DNA of 64,000 nt from Rhodeus uyekii (taxonomy: Eukaryota > Chordata > Actinopteri > Cypriniformes > Acheilognathidae): the NCBI GenBank assembly GCA_037043235.1, contig JAWRVZ010000049.1, positions 4,124,501 through 4,188,500 on the forward strand, written 5' to 3'. Positions 35,401 through 44,467 of this stretch are shown one piece after another. The notes below the pieces were generated by a model. That model made no database searches, was not told the DNA's origin, and saw nothing but the letters and a program-made list of their open reading frames with translations. Position numbers and translations under genes: made by a program. Position 1 is the stretch's first letter; each line of letters opens with the position of its first letter.

Positions 35401-38400
35401 ATTCCTCCTTAAAGATCTCAGTGCAAATCCCAGAATACACTGAGGCATCAGTGACGTCTATGCCGCTCTCAATCAGGTCCTCCTCATAGAACATCACATT
35501 GCCCTTCATCAGCTGTTTGAAAGCCACTTCAGCAAGTTTCACAATCACTTCTCTGTTGGACTGCAGGAGTTTCTCTGGATCTTTCTCTTCATACTTCTGA
35601 TTTCTCATGTTGATCTGAATCAGCAGGAAGTGGATGTACATTTCAGTCAGAGTTTGAGGGATTTCTGCACTCAGATCTTCTTTCAGGAGCTTTTGAAGCA
35701 CAGTGGATGAGATCCAGCAGAAGACGGGTATGTGGCACATGATGTGGAGGCTTCTTGCTCTTCTGATGTGTGAGATGATTCTGCTGGCTTGATGCTCATC
35801 ACTGATTCTCTTCCTGAAATATTCCTCCTTCTGAGGCTCATTGAATCCCTGAATCTCTGTCAGACGGTTGATGTATTTGGAGGGGATCTGATTGGCTGCT
35901 GCTGGTCTGGAGGTGATCCAGATGAGAGCAGAGGGAAGCAGATCTCCTTTCATGAGGTTTGACATCAACACACTCACTGATGAAGTCTCAGTCACATCAG
36001 AAACTTTATGAGCGTCTGAAAACATCAGTGTGATTCTGCTTTCATCCAGACCATCAAAGATGAACACAACTTTACACTCCTCATAAATCTTTGAGTCCAG
36101 ATCTTGAAGTTCAGGATGAAAGTCCAGCAGAAGTGTGTGAAGACTGTACTGATGATCTCGGATCAAGTTCAGCTCTCGAAATGGAAGCACAAACATGAAA
36201 TCTACATCCTGATTGGCTTTTCCCTCGGCCCAGTCCAGAATGAACTTCTGCACAGAGACGGTTTTCCCGATTCCAGCGATGCCTTTAGTAAGAACAGTCT
36301 TGATTTGGTCTTTCTCCTCACATCCTGGTTCAGGAGAGGCTTTAAAGATGTCATTGCAGTAGATTGGAGTGTCTTGTGAGTGTTGTGTTCTGCCTGTTTT
36401 CTCCATCTGTAAAACCTCATGTTCTTCATTCACTCCTTCTCTTTCTCCCTCTATGATGTAGAGCTGTGTGTAGATCCTGTTCAGGAGGGTTTGATTCTCT
36501 TGGAGTTTCAGTCCCTCAAATAATCTCTTATACTTGTTCTTCATGCTGATTTTGTGCTGGTCTTTGACTCTCTGCAGTTCATCATTCACTGGTTGAGGAG
36601 AATGCTGGTCTCCAATCGGATCATCTCTATCCACACTGTTGAACCAACAAGAAAGAAAGAAAGAAAGAAATTATAAATTAAATTAATTTGGGGGGAAATC
36701 AAGGATTTATTGCAATAAAAAAATATTTTAAAAACTTCACAAATCACAAGTAAACTGGTACAGATGTCAGTCTTGTGTTTTATGTATAATTAATGTCTTC
36801 CATTTAATTAAACACATTTTTGCTATGCATGTTGTTACAATCTTCCATCACAGAACTTTTGTCCACAGATTTCTTGTGAAATCACAAATTAAACCACGGA
36901 TAATCTCTCTGTGTGTATTCAACGTGTCCTTGACTAGAGCTATAATGGTGGCAGTTTTTTGCTTCTGGTGTTGTTTGAGGTATGAGTATACAATATATGT
37001 GAAACATTCATAACAACCAGGCATGTTTATTTTGGTACTTTTGTCAGTGAAAAACACACTGCCTGTAAAATACTGAAATAAATATTGGTAACCTAAATTA
37101 AAGTGCTCTGTGCTTTGAGAAGAATATGGGACATGAGCAGGAAAGGGAGAATTTCATCAAAGATCTTCATGTTGTAGGGGAATTACAGTTAAGACCCGAG
37201 GACCAGATATGTTGAATGAAGAGCAGGAGTCAGAAGTGCAGTCAATAGAAGGAATTTTAGTGAAGTTTAGTTTGCAGTTTCATCAGCAGAAGCTTCAAGT
37301 CTCACAAGGAGTTCGTAGGCCGCCCCACATACAATAACATTGTTACAGCAATTATACTCTAACAGAGAGTACTGACTACGTCAATGATGACGGTTAAATG
37401 ATTCTGATTGGCAAAGAAAGAAAGAAAGAAAAACAAAACTAGTAATTTTCCACACAAGAGCAGACAGTCTGACGCATATCTTCGTTGATCACATGGTTGA
37501 CGGGTTCGTGACGTGGCTTGTCGAGAACAACAAGTCATTCTGTCTCCTGATGGTGCCAGTTAATCACCACCAATACTGACCATATTAACGCGCGCACACA
37601 TCTACTCTATGGAAAAATACAGAAAAATAAAGAAAGGCTTTAACTGATAAAAATCCCTAACTTGATTATAAATCACTCTCTACAATTCATTCAAATAAGA
37701 AAAGGAAAAGAACATATGAGAATAAGACAAAGAAAAGAATAAAGGTACAAATAAGAAAAATAAAAGAATATATATACAAGTGGCAATTGACTTCCGAATC
37801 GTCTCTTTCAATGTTTTCTCCCATTATTCCAAAGCAACTCACAGAGTTGACAGATTTACTTAAAAAGGTATTGTCATGCATGTGTGCGAGATGAAGGTGG
37901 GAAGACGAAGATAAAGAGTACATATTATATTTATTTAACGAATCCAGAATACAAAAATTCACTCTACACACAATCGACGAGAACGGACACTAAGACAAAC
38001 ACAGGACTTAAATACAGAACGAAACTACAGGATGAACACAACAACCATGAAGACAAGGAAGACAACATCACGACAGGTATTCAGTAACTTGATCCAAGCA
38101 CCACAATATAAAAGTAATGTAATCTGATCACTTTTGGATTCCGTCAAGGTCACATTTGTAAAGTTAAGTAAAAATCTATATTTAGAAGAATGATTGCAAC
38201 AATAGGTGGTTCATGTAAGTCATGACTGGAACATATCAGTTATAATGTCAGCCAAATTTGCGGTTAATATAAATCTTCCACCCACCACTCCCTTGAACCT
38301 CTGATTTTCTGATTTAGATATCCACACCCAATCTTCACAATTATTCTAATTCTCAGTGTTAAGCATGATGAAAGTGTAACATATTAGACTGAAGTAGGGT

Positions 38401-39196
38401 GCTTTTAAATTAACATTTATTTAAGTTAAAAGTTAGTCTTTGTCAAAAAATGCATTTCCTTAATAGCCTAAACACAGGCTTTACTCCCTTCAAACATGAA
38501 TTATCACAGTTTCAATTGCTGCAACTACCCAAACACACACACAATAAAATAAATACATTCATCCCAAGCAAAGGTTGGCTTTTTGAGTTTATCATAGAAA
38601 ACAGCACATCACAGTTACATATCGCACACTCATATCCTGGTTGACTATTTCAGTAATATACTCCCACATGGCAGCTTTCTTTTCTTTCCTTCCTCTTTTT
38701 GGTTTTAATTCTCCTTTTCAAAATTTCTCACATATCTGTTTTGACTCCATTGCTGTTTAACAAAGTTGATCCCACAACTGCATGGCTCAGTGAGAGTCTG
38801 CAAACTGATAACTTCTAATCTGAAATGTTGTCTATATAATTATCATGCTTTTGTTTGTTGGGCAGAGGAGAACTGGTCCCCCGACCGAACCTGGTTTCTC
38901 AATCATTCTGTTCTTCATTCATTCTGTCTCTTGCTGGAGTTTTGGAATTTAACCATGGAAGTGTTACAAGTAACAGAAAAAAGCACAAATGTCAGGGCAT
39001 GTTATAACATCTCCAGGGCCCAGAAAACACCCCAGATGGTTGAATCTTCACTACGAATTTACACTCACCTGAGGTTAGAGGTCAGAGGTGCTTCATCACT
39101 GAATTTAGGATGCTTATCCATAGACCCTTCACTCTTCAAAGACACACAGCCGGGTTCTGCAGATGAACATTTCTCACTGCTCCCAATTTTCTCCAT
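23914..39196 (-). CDS. NLR copy B: FISNA-NACHT-LRR-B30.2-B30.2-FIIND-CARD receptor (NLRP1-like C-terminus)
   Basis: A predicted intact inflammasome-type sensor. Coding exons in order are 39196-39069, 36635-34794, 32377-32189, 32111-31938, 31040-30867, 29325-29279, 29194-28624, 27395-27349, 27267-26703 and 25072-23914. All junctions are GT/AG and phase-consistent, and the total is 4896 nt, or 1631 residues plus stop. Order of domains: short N-terminal motif, FISNA, NACHT (Walker A GIAGIGKT, Walker B FIFDGLDESR), three LRR exons, two linker+B30.2 (PRY-SPRY) cassettes, ZU5-UPA FIIND and CARD. In NLRP1 and CARD8 the FIIND self-cleaves at Phe|Ser, and release of the UPA-CARD fragment activates caspase-1. 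Here the site reads QPSF|SLKT with an upstream LPHYACL histidine, so cleavage is predicted. Skipping one cassette would keep the frame (1425 aa). cDNA is needed to prove that the B30.2 and FIIND exons are joined. Confidence 0.8.
25400..25711 (+). mobile_element. LINE endonuclease fragment
   Basis: The frame encodes TRLTGRGRGTGLFISNEWKF and SSFELHAITITSH, resembling the GRGGGTGLLIS...W motif of the apurinic endonuclease of fish L2/CR1-group LINEs. It ends in a stop with no RT. It is a fossil lying antisense in the copy B intron. Confidence 0.5.
25744..26343 (+). mobile_element. L2-like LINE 5' ORF fragment
   Basis: A 199-codon frame contains LLLANVRSLENKLDELRARI and ALISTETWLSDKVPENAIQL, the typical start of the endonuclease domain of L2-like LINEs. 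It then runs into an internal deletion and stops. A basic stretch (RRQRRKRGKRGG) precedes the endonuclease. It is a truncated retrotransposon, not a host gene. Confidence 0.7.
26703..27267 (-). CDS. NLR copy B, B30.2 (PRY-SPRY) exon 2
   Basis: A 565-nt exon encoding YACDLTLDPNTAHNQL, CYWEAEWSGMVEISVTYKGI, NRVGVYVDVSAGTLSFYSVS and EPLYAGFKVNSHSSVSLCDI. It contains a (CA)9 tract coding alternating His and Thr. The end ACTGG|GTGAGT supplies 2 nt, which with the first G of the FIIND exon make Gly, so the join is in frame. Confidence 0.85.
27349..27395 (-). CDS. NLR copy B, 47-bp linker exon 2
   Basis: The second copy of the linker, encoding VDHSEEFRITAGLKK, with the same length, phase and splice sites as 29325-29279. 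Together with the following B30.2 exon it forms a duplicated cassette. Confidence 0.7.
27458..28435 (+). mobile_element. DIRS-type tyrosine-recombinase fragment, interrupted by a solo LTR
   Basis: Pieces of a DIRS1-like tyrosine recombinase read on the plus strand: PYHVPLGG and TRVPAWDLAIVLEALS at 27458-27610, then KKFLTIK... from 27955, NLLCPVKSLDTSELLWRKSD, WIVEAISLAYE, and in another frame AHSTRSMVASKAL (28343-28382). The AHSTR motif is the HxxR active-site box. Frameshifts make it defective. It lies between the two B30.2 cassettes of copy B. Confidence 0.7.
27614..27949 (+). mobile_element. Solo LTR (336 bp) with 5-bp target duplication
   Basis: It is inserted in the DIRS recombinase fragment. 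CAAAG at 27609-27613 and 27950-27954 flank it, and the recombinase motif order resumes across it. It ends in CATTACA and has a TTGAATAAAG polyadenylation signal near 27893. This copy shows that the dispersed LTR-like family elsewhere in the window is genuine LTR material. Confidence 0.7.
28624..29194 (-). CDS. NLR copy B, B30.2 (PRY-SPRY) exon 1
   Basis: A 571-nt exon starting YACDLTLDPNTANTQL (PRY) and continuing CYWEAEWRREAVISVTYKGI, KRVGVYVDVSFGTLSFYSVS and EPLYAGFKVYYDSSVSLCDI (SPRY). It ends in ATTGG|GTGAGT. If the donor were ignored, a TGA would follow at once. It contains a (CA)5 coding microsatellite. B30.2 domains in such receptors are presumed ligand- or partner-binding. Confidence 0.85.
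29279..29325 (-). CDS. NLR copy B, 47-bp linker exon 1
   Basis: A 47-nt exon (acceptor TTTTATAG, donor GTAGGT) encoding VDHWGEFRITVGLKK. It lies between LRR and B30.2 and is too short to be found as an open frame. Near-identical exons occur at 27395-27349 and 43204-43158. Confidence 0.75.
29378..29420. repeat. (TC)n(AC)n microsatellite
   Basis: About 14 TC units followed by about 7 AC units, at the point where homology between the two duplicated B30.2 cassettes ends. Confidence 0.85.
29600..30180 (+). mobile_element. DIRS-type RT/RNase H fragment
   Basis: Frames on the plus strand encode KQLDLFASLDMLHCQLFYSL, EGTLGMD, SKVREDRKQVLLVWPNQT and LWHLNPDLWNLHVWSLDG, which match the RNase H region of DIRS1-like elements (VDLFAS...HC..FYSL). 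Several frameshifts are present. It lies upstream of the first B30.2 cassette, in the intron after the LRRs. Confidence 0.6.
30200..30565 (-). mobile_element. LTR-like dispersed repeat
   Basis: Minus-strand copy of the C/T-rich LTR-like family, ending ...GAATTGTGACA at 30565 on the plus strand. The limits are approximate and no convincing duplication was read. Confidence 0.35.
30566..30866. other. Intron of NLR copy B
   Basis: AT-rich, with no feature recognised. Confidence 0.3.
30867..31040 (-). CDS. NLR copy B, LRR exon 3
   Basis: A 174-nt exon encoding LSGCMVTEEGCGYLSSAL...LRELDLSYNHPGDSGVKLLS. The donor GTATGT is placed so that 2 nt (AA) join the T of the linker exon and give LNVDHWGEF. 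Confidence 0.85.
31041..31937. other. Intron between LRR exons 2 and 3 of NLR copy B
   Basis: AT-rich. No exon or repeat with clear boundaries was recognised. Confidence 0.35.
31938..32111 (-). CDS. NLR copy B, LRR exon 2
   Basis: A 174-nt exon encoding LSGCMVTEEGCGYVFSAL...LRELDLSNNDLQDSGVKIIS. It looks like a chimera of the two exon types of copy A: its first half resembles exon 2 and its second half exon 1. Confidence 0.85.
32189..32377 (-). CDS. NLR copy B, LRR exon 1 (15 nt longer)
   Basis: A 189-nt exon encoding LAGCNLTGECCESLSSAL, then LRELDLSSNGLQDMASWPIG. The extra 15 nt relative to the standard 174-nt LRR exon fall in the second repeat (MASWPIGLN region) and keep the frame. The donor is GTATTA. 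Confidence 0.8.
32670..34200 (-). mobile_element. DIRS-type element fragment with tyrosine recombinase
   Basis: On the minus strand, FIAGLSPSTLKVYVAPIPAY (about 33780-33720) is the N-terminal part of a DIRS tyrosine recombinase, and SRWIVEAISLVYESVGQPSP followed by CAHSTRRVAASKALL (about 33280-33160) is the C-terminal part with the HxxR box. The order matches the element at the right edge. Near 32670-32960 a GGTTACATATGTAACC palindrome and AGGGTTACATAAATAACCTG flank the terminal-repeat region. It is defective, in the intron between NACHT and LRR of copy B. Confidence 0.65.
34230..34528 (+). mobile_element. LTR-like dispersed repeat
   Basis: C/T-rich, with a TTATAATAAATATATCC polyadenylation signal near 34470 and the end ATACGTGACA at 34528, like the end at 272. 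Probably a solo LTR. The 5' limit is approximate. Confidence 0.45.
34794..36635 (-). CDS. NLR copy B, FISNA-NACHT exon
   Basis: A 1842-nt exon open throughout (acceptor TTCAACAG, donor GTGAGT). FISNA lies at about residues 30-80 of the exon, Walker A GIAGIGKT at about 118-125 and Walker B VVFIFDGLDESR at about 189-200. The helical region ends DEGRRRLIPAVSNCRKAL. The central block is nearly identical to copies A and C. The 3' part (SLQEFRYFSFISLYDLL to GGYHELSTERSINLF) is copy-specific. Confidence 0.92.
36636..39068. other. Long intron of NLR copy B between N-terminal and NACHT exons
   Basis: Short GAAA-rich repeats occur at 36652-36670 and 37418-37432. Minus-strand LTR-like material occupies about 37860-38085. 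An unassigned repeat-like block lies at about 37170-37330. No exon was recognised. Confidence 0.3.
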
Positions 39197-39217
39197 AATG
39201 AGAAACTGACTTCAGAC
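39069..39217 (-). CDS. NLR copy B, first coding exon
   Basis: The acceptor is AAACAG before 39217, the ATG is at 39196 and the donor GTGAGT begins at 39068. It encodes MEKIGSSEKCSSAEPGCVSL...DEAPLTSNLR, aligned with the N-terminal exons of copies A and C. There is no death-fold domain at the N-terminus. Confidence 0.7.
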
Positions 39218-39584
39218 CTGTTTATGGAAACGGAAGAGACCAAATGGTGCATAACATTTTGAATATTCCAGTAAGTGAAAGGGAAATAAACTTTAATGCT
39301 ATACATTGACATTGCATGGAATTCAGTGATTACATCTTTTCATTTCCTTTATATAGTTTAATAATATTGTGTGTGTGATAGAGAGAAAGTTTATAAACAC
39401 CTCTCAATTTTCACATGCTTTGGCCTTGGTCATCCAAAGAAATCATGTGTGTACTATAAATTTAATTAAACTCTGTACATTAATTAAAGGGGCTCCATGG
39501 TATACAAAAGAACTAAAGGTCCATTTAGTTTCATTCTCCTCTAAAAGACTAGAAATCACCTGGCAAAGACCTTCCGAATAATAT

Positions 39585-39613
39585 TCGTTTTTTTTTTTTT
39601 TTTTTTTTTTTAT
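39585..39613. repeat. Poly(T) tract
   Basis: About 25 consecutive T in the intron between the 5' UTR exon and first coding exon of NLR copy B. Confidence 0.8.
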
Positions 39614-40365
39614 AGCTGAAGATTATTGTTTTTGGAGTAAACAGTGAACAATAATTAACATGATAATAAACAGCTGATTGACTTCTCCATTTATTGGCAT
39701 GACATGGTTAGATTCAGATTGTCAGTATCATATATTACGTTGAATCTCCACCTTTAAATACATTTATAAACTGTTTATGTTATAAACCAGCGTGTTTATA
39801 ATTAACACAATACCAGTTTGCAATTTCAAGCATTTTAATTAGCTGTTTTATCCAGATAGAGAAAACAGGAAGCGATTAAAACTGTAAAACCAAATTACAA
39901 ATGCTCATACCTGAGAAATAAAATGGATATATAAATCAAAATTATTTCTAATCCTGAATGTTGAATGTGAATTGACATGGTAATATTCTTCATTTGAGGA
40001 AATGTTTACATTTGGATATTTGCAGTTGTATTGTATATAACATTTGCAGTGAAAAATATCAAGGGGAAGTTCCAGAGTACTTTATCTTTGCATCCTCCTT
40101 TTTATTCTAAATCCTTTTAATGTACTTCTAATCTATTTTTATTCTCACCTTATAATTCATATTGTTAAATAAGTAACAATAACATGGTTCACCTGAACCA
40201 AAATCTCAACCCAGAGAACTCGACATCATTATAATCCTGAAGATGTGCTTGTAATCTGTTTGATTTCAACTACTTTTCTGTCACAACTCTCTAAAATGTC
40301 AATTTCAATGTGAAAACATTGTACAATAATATGACATGAGACCAGATACCAATAACTGAACTTAC

Positions 40366-40480
40366 CGTGAAGTGGGATGTTTAAGACAATTTATAAGTCT
40401 TGCAAATGTTTTCCTTTCGAGTTTAGTGTCTGTTTCGACAGGAAGAAAGCAGAAGTAGCTGTGAAGAGTGAAGAATGCGC
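40366..40480 (-). promoter_or_regulatory. Putative 5' exon and promoter region of NLR copy B
   Basis: A donor CACG|GTAAGT at 40366/40365 ends a probable noncoding exon. The upstream minus-strand sequence has separated GAAAC and GAAAG half-sites (40436-40414) instead of the contiguous GAAACCGAAA seen in copies A and C, and TGCGCAAACTCGCAC in place of the GCGCATGCG palindrome. The arrangement is thus degenerate in the intact gene. Confidence 0.4.
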
Positions 40481-42540
40481 AAACTCGCACGACCTCAGTC
40501 AACAAGCCCGCCCTCTCCTTCTCATCAGACTCTTTCTGCTTTTACACAGCAAGACAGGGAACAACCCACAATGAGGGAAGACACTTCCATTGGAACAAAA
40601 CAAACTGAATCTCAATTTGAGGAAGAGGAAAATAATAGTGAAGACACAGATAGTTATAGATAGACAGATAGATAGACAAAGAAAATGTACTAAAATAATA
40701 CATTTTGGCAAAGAGAAACACAGTTGAGGTTTTCTATTATGTTTTTTGATGCATTTGAAGCTCTGAAAGATCTGAACAAACTCAAACATATTAAAGGAGG
40801 GCGTACATTTTTCCCTATTTACAACTATGGATATGATATTACCCATCAATAAAACTAAATTTACAACATCAGAGAATGTTGTATCACACATACAAAAGAT
40901 GAGTTCTTGTTGGGTTATAGGAGGAATGGTCATTTCTACTGACAACCAGCTGTGTATAACACCTCAAAATAACAAAAAAGGTGATCAAGTGTTTCAGGAA
41001 ACAAAAATAACAAAATCCACAAGGAACCACCATGAAATGAAAATGTCAGTCCTGATAATTTCCTGGCAGGTTTCAGTGGACGTGTGTTTCTGTTTACCGT
41101 TGCTCACTACAGGCTTTTGTGGGGAAATCTAGAATATATATTGATAATTTAACCCCACCCAAATATTTTTTTTTTTTATTTCTGTTTGGTTATTAATAAT
41201 GGTTGTTGTATTAATGGGATCATGCATATATATATATATGTGTAATACATTTACAGCCATGGCATGGGTGTCCAGTGGGTGACAGTATCCAGGTGGAGAA
41301 CCCCAAAAAGTAGATAAAGAGAAGAAGTTAACTGTGGTTCATGCTATTTTTGGAAAAGATTGTGTTGTACTTTATTAAATAGAGCTGGCCGAATAAAATA
41401 ACCCGACCAAAACCATGCTTGTTATTGCTTTCAAGTGTGTTATGCTATATTGGAGTGTGTAACATTATTTCTAATTACATTAATGGTTAGATGTAAATGT
41501 AAGATATAAAAAGTCTTGCCTTCAGTCCATATTTCCATTAACTTCATTGATACATGTTTTGTAGTAAACATAGTTTGGTTTCTTGAACTGATAAACAGAT
41601 GCTATTAAGCCCAGTGTTTGAGAACAGACTTCAAATACTTTAGTCTTTAATATATACTCGCCTTAACTCAGACACCTTTCAGAGAACATCAGACTATACT
41701 GCACTCTGTTCAACCTGCAGAAACACAACAAAGAGAAAGAAGACGGCTGATCTAAAGCTGGTGGGGTCAGCAGAGAGGGTGGTGCTGTTGGATCAGTAAA
41801 TAAGAGACAGCAAAGCCTATGTAATAATGTATATGTAAAGTGCAATGCAATGCGAAGGAGAACTCAATCTGGTTTGATTTCAAGCGGAGTAAATACAATC
41901 GGTTAAGTCTTTAAGGGATAGTTCACCCAAAAATGTGCTGTTAATTTACTCACCCTCAGGCCATCTAAAGATGGTGACGGCTTTCTTCAGGAGAACAGTA
42001 CAGAAGATTTTTTGTCGAAACTGTCGTCCTTATAAAATCCCTCAGCCCAAGTTTCAGATAATATTTAAACCACTAAATTAGTGTATTACTTTGAGGAAAG
42101 TAGACCAAGTTGTGCTTGTGGAGACAGACCAAATAAAGGATAAAAGACAATCATTTCAAAAGAAGAGATGTTTCAGAAGATTTTTTGGAGATCATTGCAG
42201 TACAGAATTGCAGAAAAATAAAGCACAAAGTCAGGAAACAATTTATTTTTAGTGAATTCCTCTCACATTCACATTTATATTGTCATCAGTTCACATTAGT
42301 GATTCATAAACAGGTTCATGATTAAATTGATCACAAATGCATTGTTATTATACTGATCAGCATAAATATGAAAGAAATGATATTATTCTGTTTTTTAAAG
42401 ATTCAGAACAGTATATTTGCCTGATATAGATTTGAAAAACATACAAAATCAATTAATATGCACGTATGTGAGATTTGATGACTTTGTGGTCATTAGAGGA
42501 TTTACAAATGTGTGTGTGTGTGTCTGTGTTTTAATCTGAC
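40481..42540. other. Spacer between NLR copies B and C
   Basis: AT-rich spacer with short TAGA and TA runs (40650-40680, 41225-41240). The reading frames are short and unsupported. No FIIND-CARD exon for copy C was found here. Confidence 0.4.
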
Positions 42541-42621
42541 TCAGAGACACTGAGGTATCAGGATAAAGCCTAAATCCAGCATAGAGGGGTTCAGTGAATG
42601 TAGTGTTGAATCTGTGTAAGT

Positions 42622-42660
<39 letters not shown>

Positions 42661-43076
42661 AGAGACGCTGTAGAAGGAAAGCGTGCCGGCTGACCAATCC
42701 ACATACACTCCTGCTTTCTTAGAACGGACAGCAGGAATATCAGTGTGGATCTTATTGTGACTGACAGTGAATCGGTTTAAATTGCAGTTCAGACTCCAAG
42801 ATTTGTCATTGTCTCCAAACACACAATCACTCAATCCTTTCCTGCTGATTCCTTTATATGTTACTGATATTTCAGCACATTTCCCACCCCATTCAGCCTC
42901 CCAGTAACAGCGTCCAGTCAGACTCTCTCCATACAGAACCTGTTTATACGTCTCAAATCTCTCTGGACAACCAGGATAAGCCTGATGCTCTTCCACATGT
43001 GTCACCTTCCTGTTCTCCTCAGAAATAATGAGTTGAGTGTGTGCCATGTTTGGATCCAGCGTGAGATCACAGGCAT
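42541..43076 (-). pseudogene. NLR copy C, B30.2 exon with frame-shifting CA repeat
   Basis: It starts YACDLTLDPNMAHTQL and is normal through VYVDWSAGTLSFYSVSD, then runs into a (CA)15 tract. Copy B exon 1 has (CA)5 at the same place. The 20-nt difference is not a multiple of three, so downstream residues are read out of frame. The correct EPLYAGF frame is still present on the other side. The exon also lacks the usual LPPVR end and donor. Confidence 0.8.
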
Positions 43077-43279
43077 CTGAACACAAGAAGAGAGAAACTT
43101 GACATCAAAACAAAAGTCACTGTGTGTGTGTGTGTGTGTGTTTGTGTGTGTACCTACACTTTTGTACTCCTGCTGTCATCATTATCTCTCGTCCATGATC
43201 CACACTATAAACACACATTAATGTAGATATGCATAATTTACACACACGTTCAGTATGTCAGTATTAGTGTTTGTCATAC

Positions 43280-43453
43280 TTGAGTATCTGCAGTGAGCAG
43301 TTTGGATCCTTCAGTTTGTCAGAGAGCAGCTTGACTCCTGAATCTCCTGGGTGATTGTAGCTCAGATCCAGTTCTCTCAGGTGTGAGGGGTTTGAACTCA
43401 GAGCTGAAGACACAAAACCACAGCCTTCCTCTGTCACCATACAACCTGATAAC
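43280..43453 (-). pseudogene. NLR copy C, LRR exon 2
   Basis: A 174-nt exon, open, encoding LSGCMVTEEGCGFVSSAL...YNHPGDSGVKLLS, with intact acceptor and donor. Undamaged in itself but part of the disrupted gene. Confidence 0.8.
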
Positions 43454-43588
43454 CTGCAGATGGATCAAAACAGTCATCATCTACAGAAACATGCATCAAC
43501 ACTGAGCAGTTGAATTACATTTTTATCTAAATCATCAATTTAATATTTCTCTTTTAACCCCATCAGCAATAGTACAAAGCAATCAAAT

Positions 43589-44185
43589 TGTAATGCCATG
43601 CCTCGCCACACCACCAGGGGGAGTCCACGTTCACGGTCTGTGTGACCACTTCCTGTTTGGGACTATATATGTGCAAGGATCACTCATGGACTTTGCGATG
43701 TATTGCCTTGGCTGCCCGCTACTCTATGGGCAATACTGCATTACTGGCCATGTTGTCTTGTCGTTATGTCATGTTAACGCTATGCTTGGTCTCTTGCTTT
43801 GTCATGTTGCTGTGCTTCCATGTCATGTCGTGTTGAACGATATTGTTTGTGGTATTGCTCTTAACGTTGCAGGTAGCACAGCCCTGCTAGCCATAGATAG
43901 TACTGCTAGTGGTAGTGCCTGTAACTTTAGGGGGAGCATAACCTTACTGGATCATGTTCTATGTCATGTTTAGCCCATGTCACGTCTCATTGTTTCCATG
44001 CCTTGTTGTCAAGTTTAATCCATGCCATGCCTTGTTCATTGTTTGTTTAATACTATGTCTGTTTCATGTTTTGAACTGATCCTTTGTTGCTGACCTCACG
44101 CCTGAATATCGATTCTGATTCTGGATTGTCCTAAAATAAACTGCACTTGGATTCTATTCGGCTTAACGCCTCTCCATTCATTACA
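43589..44185 (+). mobile_element. Solo LTR-like element (~597 bp)
   Basis: It begins TGTAATGCC and ends CATTACA, an inverted TG...CA pair as in LTRs. It is flanked by CAAAT (43584-43588) and CAAAC (44186-44190), a 5-bp duplication with one mismatch. An AAAATAAACTGC signal lies near 44132. Inserted in the intron between the LRR exons of copy C. Confidence 0.6.
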
Positions 44186-44293
44186 CAAACTAGCAATTCA
44201 GTAATAAACATGACAAGTATATTTTGCTTTCTTTCAGTCACTGCTTTCCTTTAATTTCAACAAAATTAATAAAACTGACTGCAAAAATCAAAC

Positions 44294-44467
44294 CTCAGTA
44301 TGTGCAGCTGACAATTTGTGCTCTTCAGTCCATCAGAGAGCAGCTTCACTCCTGAATCCCGCAGGTCATTGTTACTCAGATCCAGTTCTCTCAGGACACA
44401 GTTTGAGCATTGTAGAACTGATGATAAACTCTCACAACACTGACCAGTGAGATTACAGCCAGAAAGA
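44294..44467 (-). pseudogene. NLR copy C, LRR exon 1
   Basis: A 174-nt exon, open, encoding LSGCNLTGQCCESLSSVL and LRELDLSNNDLRDSGVKLLS, with splice sites present. Confidence 0.8.

Noticed and set aside
36104..36429. Plus- and minus-strand frames inside the NACHT exons (also at 14.2-14.6 and 47.2-47.6 kb)
   Set aside because: They recur identically at the three NACHT exons and are out-of-frame shadows of the conserved coding sequence.
42541..43086. Intact B30.2 gene of 181 aa
   Set aside because: The C-terminus is read out of frame after the CA tract, and the exon belongs to a NACHT gene disrupted at several points.
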